Notes under the pieces: generated by a model | Told to the model about the DNA's origin: nothing | Seen by the model: the letters and a program-made list of their open reading frames with translations, nothing else | The model's database searches: none | Made by a program: the position numbers and the translations under genes | In this document: piece by piece, positions 1 through 5,131 of the stretch | How positions within the stretch are numbered: position 1 is the first letter of the stretch | How the letters are laid out: each line of letters starts with the position of its first letter | From: Burkholderiales bacterium | GTDB taxonomy: Bacteria; Pseudomonadota; Gammaproteobacteria; Burkholderiales; CAIKXV01 | Assembly (NCBI GenBank): GCA_019751575.1 | Contig: JAIENF010000198.1 | Span: 1-6,078 of the forward strand | Length of the DNA: 6,078 nt | Reading direction: 5' to 3'

Positions 1-2201
1 CCTGCCCGACCGGCGCGCTGATGCCGGCGCGCGAAGTCGGCCTGCAGGTGCCGGACAAGCAGGTGCATTCGGTCTGCCCGTTCTGCGGCGTCGGCTGCCA
101 GCTCACCTACAACGTGAAGGACAACCGCATCCTGTCGGTCGATGGCCGCGACGGCCCGGCCAACCACGAACGGCTGTGCGTGAAGGGCCGCTATGGCTTC
201 GACTACGTGCACCACAAGCAGCGCCTGACGAAGCCGCTGATCCGCCGCGAAGGCATCGGCAAGCATGCCGACTTCACCATGGACCCGGGCAACCCGCTGT
301 CGGTGTTCCGCGAGGCTACCTGGGAAGAGGCGCTCGACCTCGCGGCATCGAAGCTGAAGTCGATCCGCGACACGTTCGGCCGCAAGTCGCTCGCCGGTTT
401 CGGGTCCGCCAAGGGCACGAACGAAGAGGCCTACCTGTTCCAGAAGCTGGTGCGCACCGGCTTCGGCAGCAACAACGTCGACCACTGCACCCGGCTGTGC
501 CACGCCTCTTCGGTGGCGGCGCTGCTCGAGGGCCTGGGCTCGGCCGCGGTGTCGAACCAGGTCAACGACGTGGTCAACGCCGACGTGGTGATGGTGATCG
601 GCGCCAACCCGACGGTGAACCATCCGGTGGCGGCCACCTGGATCAAGAACGCGGTGAAGAACGGTACCCGGCTGATCGTCGCCGACCCGCGCCGCGGCGA
701 ACTCGCCCGGCATGCGACCTGGAACCTGCAGTTCAAGGCGGACACCGACGTCGCGCTGCTCAACGCGATGATGCACGTGGTCGTGCACGAGGGGCTGGTC
801 GACGAAGCCTTCATCGCCTCGCGCACCCTCGGCTACGACGAGCTGAAGAAGAACGTCGAGGGCTACAGCCCCGAGGCGATGGCCCCGGTCTGCGGCATCG
901 ATGCCCAGACCATCCGCGAGGTGGCGCGCGCATTCGCCACCTCGAAGGGGTCGATGATCCTCTGGGGCATGGGCATCTCGCAGCATGTGCACGGCACCGA
1001 CAATGCGCGCTGCCTGATCGCCCTGTGCCTGATGACCGGGCAGGTCGGCAAGTCGGGCAGCGGGCTGCATCCGCTGCGTGGCCAGAACAACGTGCAGGGC
1101 GCCTCCGATTCCGGCCTGATCCCGATGGTCTATCCGGACTACCAGTTCGTCGACGACCCGAAGGCGCAGGCCAAGTTCGAGAAGCTGTGGGGCGTGCCGC
1201 TCGATCCGAAGCGCGGGCTGACCGTGGTCGAGATCATGAATGCGGCGCTGCGCAAGGAAATCCGCGGCATGTACGTGATGGGCGAGAATCCGGCGATGTC
1301 CGATCCCGACCTGAACCATGCGCGCGAGGCGCTGGCCGGCCTCGACTTCCTGCTGGTGCAGGAAATCTTCCTGACCGAGACCGCCTACCTCGCGGACATC
1401 GTGCTGCCGGCCTCCGCCTGGCCGGAGAAGGACGGCACGGTGATCAACACCGACCGCATGGTCCAGCTCGGGCGCAAGGCGCTCGACCTGCCGGGCGATG
1501 CGAAGGAAGACCTCTGGATCATCCAGCAGCTGGCGGAGCGGCTCGGCCTGGGCTGGAATTACGGCCATGTGTCTGACGTGTTCAACGAGATGCGCCAGGC
1601 GATGCCCAGCATCGCCGGCATCACCTGGGAGCGCCTCGAGGCCGAGAGCTCGGTCACCTATCCGTGCGAGCAGGTGGGCGACCCGGGGCAGCCGACGGTG
1701 TTCATCGAGCGGTTCCCGACCGCGACCGGCAAGGCGAAGTTCGTGCCGGCGGACGTGATCCCGGCCGACGAGCGCCCGGACGCGGAGTTCCCGATGGTGC
1801 TGATCACCGGCCGCCAGCTCGAACACTGGCACACCGGGGCGATGACCCGGCGGGCATCGGTGCTGGACGCGATCGAGCCCGATCCGGTGGTGCTGATGCA
1901 CCCGCTGGACATCGATTCCTTCGGCGCGAAGCCGGGCGACGTGGTCACCGTCGAGTCGCGGCGCGGCAGGATCGCGCTCTACGCACGGGCCGACGACGGC
2001 ACGCCGCGCGGGGCGGTGTTCATCCCGTTCTGCTACCACGAGGCGGCGGCCAACCTGCTGACCAATGCGGCCCTGGACCCGTTCGGGAAGATCCCGGAGT
2101 TCAAGTACTGCGCCGTGCGCGTGTCGGCGGGCGGTACGCTGAAGCCTGCGTCCACGTTCGGCGCCGGCCAGGTGATGGCGGGCCAGTCCGAGCCGGCCTG
2201 A
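1..2201 (+). CDS. fdsA (fdhF): Formate dehydrogenase alpha subunit (NAD-type, Mo/W-bis-MGD), 5'-truncated by the window
   Basis: Catalytic subunit of a cytoplasmic NAD-dependent formate dehydrogenase, which oxidises formate to CO2. The frame is open from base 1: codons at 3-20 read CPTGAL, the end of a ferredoxin-type 4Fe-4S motif, so the ATG at 21 is internal and the 2Fe-2S/4Fe-4S N-terminus lies upstream. About 732 residues are visible; the family usually has 900-985. Numbering from that Met, C19, C22, C26 and C53 (C-x2-C-x3-C-x26-C) bind the 4Fe-4S cluster near the cofactor, and K55 is the usual electron-relay lysine. TRLCH puts C160 and H161 where E. coli FdhF has Sec140 and His141, so this is a cysteine enzyme. 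R353 in LRGQNNVQGA matches FdhF Arg333. Residues about 590-705 form the molybdopterin dinucleotide-binding domain (LEHWHTGAMTRR). The TGA at 2199-2201 ends the gene. The beta and gamma subunits would be expected upstream. The family is certain; the NAD-linked subtype is inferred from overall similarity and the ferredoxin motif. Confidence 0.95.
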   Translation, partial: CPTGALMPAREVGLQVPDKQVHSVCPFCGVGCQLTYNVKDNRILSVDGRDGPANHERLCVKGRYGFDYVHHKQRLTKPLIRREGIGKHADFTMDPGNPLSVFREATWEEALDLAASKLKSIRDTFGRKSLAGFGSAKGTNEEAYLFQKLVRTGFGSNNVDHCTRLCHASSVAALLEGLGSAAVSNQVNDVVNADVVMVIGANPTVNHPVAATWIKNAVKNGTRLIVADPRRGELARHATWNLQFKADTDVALLNAMMHVVVHEGLVDEAFIASRTLGYDELKKNVEGYSPEAMAPVCGIDAQTIREVARAFATSKGSMILWGMGISQHVHGTDNARCLIALCLMTGQVGKSGSGLHPLRGQNNVQGASDSGLIPMVYPDYQFVDDPKAQAKFEKLWGVPLDPKRGLTVVEIMNAALRKEIRGMYVMGENPAMSDPDLNHAREALAGLDFLLVQEIFLTETAYLADIVLPASAWPEKDGTVINTDRMVQLGRKALDLPGDAKEDLWIIQQLAERLGLGWNYGHVSDVFNEMRQAMPSIAGITWERLEAESSVTYPCEQVGDPGQPTVFIERFPTATGKAKFVPADVIPADERPDAEFPMVLITGRQLEHWHTGAMTRRASVLDAIEPDPVVLMHPLDIDSFGAKPGDVVTVESRRGRIALYARADDGTPRGAVFIPFCYHEAAANLLTNAALDPFGKIPEFKYCAVRVSAGGTLKPASTFGAGQVMAGQSEPA

Positions 2202-2235
2202 CCCGTCCGGGCCGGCCGGGCGCCATCCCGGGGAA

Positions 2236-2249
2236 TTGACCATGGTCAA
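2236..2249. promoter_or_regulatory. Perfect 14-bp palindrome, candidate operator
   Basis: TTGACCATGGTCAA is its own reverse complement over all 14 bases. It is flanked by GGAA on the left and, two bases offset, TTCC on the right. Relative to the -10-like box at 2273-2278 it would sit roughly at -50 to -37, a position suited to an activator, or to a repressor overlapping the -35 region. The sequence shows the symmetry; binding by a dimeric regulator is inference, and I cannot assign a regulator family. Confidence 0.4.
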
Positions 2250-2315
2250 GGTTCCGTGCCTCGGCCGGGGCCTATAGTCCGCTCGCAACGCGTGCGGACC
2301 GCACGCCATCGTCCC

Positions 2316-2325
2316 GGGGGGAGAG
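2316..2325 (+). promoter_or_regulatory. Ribosome binding site deciding the ligase start
   Basis: The purine block GGGGGGAGAG ends five bases before the ATG at 2331, with its GGAG core (2320-2323) seven bases away. It supports 2331 over the in-frame GTG at 2256, which lacks a comparable site and precedes the candidate -10 box. Confidence 0.7.
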
Positions 2326-2330
2326 AAAAC

Positions 2331-4001
2331 ATGTCATCGGATATCGAAATCGCCCAGAAGGCGACCATGCAGCGAATCACGCAGGTCGCTGCGAAACTCG
2401 GGATCACCGAGGAGCACCTCGAGCCCTATGGCCACTACAAGTCGAAGCTCTCGATGGCGTTCGTCGACAGCCTCAAGGACCGGCCCAACGGCAAGCTGAT
2501 CCTGGTCACGGCGATGAGCCCGACGCCTGCCGGCGAAGGCAAGACGACGACCACGGTCGGCCTGGGCGATGCGCTGAACCACATCGGCAAGAAGGCGATG
2601 ATCTGCCTGCGCGAGCCCTCGCTCGGGCCGGTGTTCGGCGTCAAGGGCGGCGCGGCCGGTGGCGGCTATGCGCAGGTGGTGCCGATGGAGGACATCAACC
2701 TGCACTTCACCGGCGACTTCAACGCGATCGCGCTGGCGAACAACCTGCTGTCGGCACTGATCGACAACCACATCTCGCACGGCAACGAACTCGGCATCGA
2801 CATCCGGCGCATCACCTGGAAGCGGGTGATGGACATGAACGACCGCGCGCTGCGCGACATCACCGTCGCGCTGGGCGGCACCGCCAACGGCTATCCGCGC
2901 GAGGACGGCTTCGACATCGTCGTGGCGTCCGAAGTCATGGCGATCTTCTGCCTGTCCAATTCGGTGAAGGAACTGAAGGAACGGCTGGGCAACATCGTGT
3001 TCGGCTACACCCGCGACGGCAAGCCGCTGCGCGCGCGCGACCTGAAGGCCCATGGCGCGATGACCGTGCTGCTGAAGGACCAGCTGGCGCCGAACCTGGT
3101 GCAGACGCTCGAGAACAACCCGGCGTTCATCCACGGTGGTCCGTTCGCGAACATCGCGCACGGCTGCAACACCGTGATCGCCACCAAGACCGCGCTGAAG
3201 CTGGTCGACTACGTGGTCACCGAGGCAGGCTTCGGTGCCGACCTGGGCGCCGAGAAGTTCCTCGACATCAAGTGCCGCAAGGCCGGGATCATGCCCGATG
3301 CGGCGGTGATCGTCGCCACCGTGCGTGCACTGAAGCACCATGGCGGCGTCGGCAAGGAAGACCTGAACAAGGAAAACCTGCCCGCACTCGAGAAAGGCCT
3401 GGCCAACCTCGAGCGCCACGTGAAGAACGTGAAGGATGTCTACGGCATCCCCTGCGTGGTGTCGATCAACCGGTTCACCGCGGACACCGACGCCGAGATG
3501 GCGCTGCTGTCCGACCGCATCGGCAAGCTGGGTGCGAAGGTGGTGGTGGCAACGCACTGGGCCGATGGCGGCAAGGGTGCGGCCGAAGTGGCGCGCATCG
3601 TCGTCGACCTGTGCGACCAGCCGTCGAAGCCCACCTTCGTCTACGACGACGCCGACACGCTGTGGGACAAGATGAAGAAGATCGCGACCAAGGTGTATGG
3701 TGCGTCCGACGTGACCGCCGACACCAAGGTCCGCAACCGAATCAAGGAGCTGCAGGAGGCCGGGTACGGCCACTATCCGGTGTGCGTCGCGAAGACCCAG
3801 TCGTCGTTCTCGACCGACGCCAGCCTGCGCGGTGCGCCGAGCGGGCACGTGGTGAACGTTCGAGAGGTGCGGCTGGCCGCGGGCGCGGAATTCGTGGTGA
3901 TGGTCTGCGGCGACATCATGACCATGCCCGGGCTGCCGAAGGTGCCTTCGGCGGAAAAGATCGACATCACCGACGATGGCAAGGTCATCGGGCTGTTCTA
4001 G
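2331..4001 (+). CDS. fhs: Formate--tetrahydrofolate ligase (formyltetrahydrofolate synthetase)
   Basis: A cytoplasmic enzyme (EC 6.3.4.3) joining formate to tetrahydrofolate with ATP, giving 10-formyl-tetrahydrofolate for purine, serine and other one-carbon synthesis. It is complete at 556 residues, the normal family length, and ends in GLF followed by TAG. Visible motifs are the P-loop TPAGEGKTT (residues 65-73), [10 protein letters not shown] (94-103) with the conserved arginine, the glycine-rich signature [11 protein letters not shown] (103-113), the second signature [10 protein letters not shown] (271-280), [15 protein letters not shown] (from 296) and the C-terminal block from about 486 ([11 protein letters not shown], then APSGH, later [10 protein letters not shown]). 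The start at 2331 gives MSSDIEIAQ, the usual N-terminus of this family, and has a good ribosome binding site. It lies 129 bases after the formate dehydrogenase gene on the same strand, so both act on formate and may be co-regulated. No frameshift or missing motif is seen. Confidence 0.98.
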   Translation: MSSDIEIAQKATMQRITQVAAKLGITEEHLEPYGHYKSKLSMAFVDSLKDRPNGKLILVTAMSPTPAGEGKTTTTVGLGDALNHIGKKAMICLREPSLGPVFGVKGGAAGGGYAQVVPMEDINLHFTGDFNAIALANNLLSALIDNHISHGNELGIDIRRITWKRVMDMNDRALRDITVALGGTANGYPREDGFDIVVASEVMAIFCLSNSVKELKERLGNIVFGYTRDGKPLRARDLKAHGAMTVLLKDQLAPNLVQTLENNPAFIHGGPFANIAHGCNTVIATKTALKLVDYVVTEAGFGADLGAEKFLDIKCRKAGIMPDAAVIVATVRALKHHGGVGKEDLNKENLPALEKGLANLERHVKNVKDVYGIPCVVSINRFTADTDAEMALLSDRIGKLGAKVVVATHWADGGKGAAEVARIVVDLCDQPSKPTFVYDDADTLWDKMKKIATKVYGASDVTADTKVRNRIKELQEAGYGHYPVCVAKTQSSFSTDASLRGAPSGHVVNVREVRLAAGAEFVVMVCGDIMTMPGLPKVPSAEKIDITDDGKVIGLF

Positions 4002-4025
4002 GCCATGACGCGGGCGCCGGTCGGG

Positions 4026-4054
4026 TGGCCGGCCGTCGCTGCGTTAGGTATCAT
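4026..4054 (+). promoter_or_regulatory. Candidate sigma70 promoter for the TerC-family gene
   Basis: TATCAT at 4049-4054 matches the -10 consensus at 5 of 6 bases. TGGCCG at 4026-4031 is a weak -35 (3 of 6) with a 17-base spacer. The predicted start near 4061 would begin the transcript just before CAAGG (4065-4069), the 5' strand of the leader's closing stem. That agreement is the best support for this site. The weak -35 keeps confidence modest. Confidence 0.4.
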
Positions 4055-4067
4055 CTGGCGGACACAA

Positions 4068-4099
4068 GGGGCCGTTGTTGCGATTGCAGCAACGGCCCT
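4068..4099 (+). repeat. Strong 13-14 bp inverted repeat (hairpin) in the TerC leader
   Basis: Positions 4069-4081 pair with 4086-4098 around a GATT loop: 13 consecutive pairs including one G-U (4078 with 4089), plus a closing G-U (4068 with 4099). No T-run follows, so it is not a standard intrinsic terminator for the ligase gene, although it could slow polymerase or stabilise RNA ends. Its base overlaps two positions of the proposed closing stem (4068-4069), so the two structures compete at the edge. Confidence 0.7.
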
Positions 4100-4167
4100 G
4101 TCAACTGCGGAGCCCGGGGGCGGGTGCCGCAGGGCCCGCACGGGGGCACCTGAAAAACTGAGCCTTG

Positions 4168-4174
4168 AGGGAGG
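4168..4174 (+). promoter_or_regulatory. Ribosome binding site for the GTG-started TerC gene
   Basis: AGGGAGG lies six bases before the GTG at 4181 and supports that non-ATG start. It directly abuts the 3' strand of the leader's closing stem (4163-4167), so folding there could plausibly affect its access. Confidence 0.75.
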
Positions 4175-4180
4175 TGTTCG

Positions 4181-4906
4181 GTGGAGTTTGGAAGTCCTGA
4201 ATTCTGGGTGGCGGTCCTGCAGATCATCGCGATCGACATCCTGCTGGGCGGCGACAACGCCGTCGTGATCGCACTGGCCTGCCGCAACCTGCCCGAGAAG
4301 CAGCGCAAGCTCGGAATCATCTGGGGCGTTGCCGGTGCCATCACCCTGCGGGTGATCCTGACCATCTTTGCGGTCACCCTGCTGTCAATCCCGTACCTGA
4401 AGATCGTCGGTGCGGTGCTGCTCGCCTGGATCGCGATCAAGCTGGTGCTGCCGAACGAAGGCGACGGTGGGCACGAGATCGATGCCAGCGATTCTCTGGT
4501 CGGGGCGATCAAGACGATCATCATTGCCGACCTGGTGATGAGCCTGGACAACGTGCTGGCGGTGGCGGGCGCGGCGAAGGACAGCTGGGCGCTGATCGTG
4601 TTCGGCCTGCTGGTCAGCATCCCGATCATCGTCTACTGCAGCACGCTGGTGCTGAAGCTGATGGACCGGTTCCCCTGGATCATCATCCTCGGTGGCGGAC
4701 TGCTCGGCTGGATCGCGGCCGGCATGGCCATCCATGATGTCGCGGTGAAGGAATGGGTCGCCACCCACTGGCCGTGGGCGGAGTACGTGCTGCCGGCAAC
4801 GGGTGCCGCGCTGGTGATGGGCATCGGCTGGTATCTGGCGCGCGCGGCGGCGGCGGCGAAGTCGGCGCGGGTAGCCGAACTGGCACCGGGAGAATCCAAG
4901 CATTGA
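4181..4906 (+). CDS. TerC-family (YjbE/YkoY-like) integral membrane protein, probable metal-ion exporter
   Basis: A 241-residue inner-membrane protein, complete from a GTG start to TGA. Hydrophobic segments lie at about residues 8-34, 46-68, 72-90, 107-129, 134-158, 165-184 and 201-220, which suggests seven membrane spans. Two related acidic motifs, LLGGDNAVVIAL (21-32) and MSLDNVLAVAG (120-130), sit in equivalent places in the two halves; this internal duplication with a G/S-x-D-N core is the hallmark of the TerC family. The loop near 91-105 and the alanine-rich C-terminal tail (about 221-241) are hydrophilic. Members of this family (YkoY, YceF in Bacillus; Alx in E. coli) export Mn2+ or help metallate secreted proteins. 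That role is transferred by family, and the name TerC does not prove tellurite resistance. Its own candidate promoter, structured leader and downstream hairpins suggest a single-gene unit. Confidence 0.92.
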   Translation: MEFGSPEFWVAVLQIIAIDILLGGDNAVVIALACRNLPEKQRKLGIIWGVAGAITLRVILTIFAVTLLSIPYLKIVGAVLLAWIAIKLVLPNEGDGGHEIDASDSLVGAIKTIIIADLVMSLDNVLAVAGAAKDSWALIVFGLLVSIPIIVYCSTLVLKLMDRFPWIIILGGGLLGWIAAGMAIHDVAVKEWVATHWPWAEYVLPATGAALVMGIGWYLARAAAAAKSARVAELAPGESKH

Positions 4907-4912
4907 CGGATT

Positions 4913-4990
4913 GGCCGGCCGGCTTCTGCCGGCCGGTCCAGAGATCGGGGCTCGCCCCGATCGGCAGGCGACATCGGTCTGTTTTTTATT
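4913..4990 (+). terminator. Double hairpin and T-run after the TerC gene, probable transcription terminator
   Basis: Seven bases after the stop codon, 4913-4923 pairs with 4928-4938 (11 pairs, one G-U, TTCT loop). A second perfect stem follows, GATCGGGG/CCCCGATC (4943-4950 with 4955-4962, CTCG loop). Six Ts stand at 4982-4987, 19 bases beyond the second stem, so neither strong hairpin directly precedes them. An alternative stem, CCGAT (4957-4961) with ATCGG (4973-4977), would reach within four bases of the T-run but competes with the second hairpin. Termination is likely overall; the exact geometry is uncertain. Confidence 0.55.
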
Positions 4991-5011
4991 GCGGGCTGAT
5001 GATTGACGGCA

Positions 5012-5041
5012 GCGACAGCGATGCCGTTTGCGCGGTATAAG
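5012..5041 (+). promoter_or_regulatory. Candidate sigma70 promoter for the solute-binding protein gene
   Basis: GCGACA at 5012-5017 (4 of 6 to the -35 consensus) and TATAAG at 5036-5041 (5 of 6 to the -10) are 18 bases apart. Transcription would begin near 5048, giving a leader of about 84 bases. The nearby TTGACG at 5003-5008 is a better -35 by sequence but is 27 bases from the -10. Its position after the terminator region fits a new transcription unit. Confidence 0.45.
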
Positions 5042-5077
5042 CAGTGAGATGCTGCGACACCCAGTCCCCGACAGAAA

Positions 5078-5099
5078 CACCGGCGCATCGCGACCGGTG
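5078..5099 (+). repeat. Hairpin in the leader of the solute-binding protein gene
   Basis: CACCGGCGC (5078-5086) pairs with GCG (5090-5092) and CCGGTG (5094-5099), leaving a 3-base loop and one bulged A at 5093: nine pairs in all. No T-run follows. It ends about 20 bases before the ribosome binding site and may affect mRNA stability or translation; no known family is recognised. Confidence 0.5.
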
Positions 5100-5118
5100 G
5101 CAGGGGAGGTCCTGACCC

Positions 5119-5125
5119 AAGGAGG
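5119..5125 (+). promoter_or_regulatory. Strong ribosome binding site for the solute-binding protein
   Basis: AAGGAGG, close to the full anti-16S complement, lies six bases before the ATG at 5132 and fixes the start of a gene that has no stop codon within the window. Confidence 0.8.
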
Positions 5126-5131
5126 AGTGCC

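Larger units (their letters stand above)
2202..2330 (+). promoter_or_regulatory. Formate dehydrogenase-ligase intergenic region with a -10-like box
   Basis: This 129-base gap separates the two formate genes. TATAGT at 2273-2278 resembles a sigma70 -10 box (5 of 6), but no good -35 hexamer lies 16-18 bases upstream. TTGACC at 2236-2241 is 31 bases away, too far to pair with it. If the -10 is real, transcription would begin near 2285 and the promoter may need an activator. Just after the dehydrogenase stop, 2202-2220 can form only a weak, interrupted GC hairpin without a T-run, so no intrinsic terminator is evident and readthrough into the ligase is possible. Confidence 0.3.
4061..4180 (+). ncRNA. 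Structured 5' leader of the TerC-family gene, candidate cis-regulatory RNA
   Basis: About 120 bases between the candidate promoter and the GTG start fold into several stems. CAAGG (4065-4069) pairs with CCTTG (4163-4167), a long-range closing stem that ends immediately before the Shine-Dalgarno sequence. Inside it are a strong hairpin (4068-4099), CTGCGG/CCGCAG (4105-4110 with 4127-4132) and GGTGCC/GGCACC (4123-4128 with 4145-4150). The last two overlap at 4127-4128 and exclude each other. TerC-family genes are known to follow the yybP-ykoY manganese riboswitch, and the AAGGGG start with a CTGAG...CCTTG end is loosely similar. The hallmark GGGGAGUA loop is absent, however, so I do not assign that family. 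Control of ribosome access is inference. Confidence 0.45.

Noticed and set aside
176..1576. A 466-codon + strand frame inside the formate dehydrogenase gene
   Set aside because: Out-of-frame translation is Arg/Gly/Ala/Pro-rich and shows no family motif, while the other frame carries the complete set of formate dehydrogenase residues.
2236..2278. A classical sigma70 promoter formed by TTGACC (2236-2241) and TATAGT (2273-2278)
   Set aside because: The spacing is 31 bases, far from the usual 16-18. The TTGACC is better explained as half of the palindrome.
2256..2330. An upstream in-frame GTG start for the ligase, adding 25 residues
   Set aside because: It has no Shine-Dalgarno sequence, its extra residues are not part of the family N-terminus, and the interval contains the candidate -10 box. 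The ATG at 2331 has a good ribosome binding site and gives the standard length.
2334..3848. A 504-codon open frame on the minus strand covering almost the whole ligase gene
   Set aside because: It is antisense to a gene with full family motifs. Its translation is rich in Arg, His, Val and Asp with no recognisable domain, as expected when high-GC codon bias removes stop codons from the opposite strand.
4061..4180. Firm assignment of the leader to the yybP-ykoY manganese riboswitch
   Set aside because: Gene context and the CAAGG/CCTTG closing stem fit, but the conserved GGGGAGUA segment is not present and I could not align the second conserved loop with confidence.
4005..4268. An 87-codon frame starting just after the ligase stop
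   Set aside because: It runs through the hairpin leader and overlaps the start of the TerC gene out of frame. The product has no recognisable features and no ribosome binding site is evident within the ligase 3' end.
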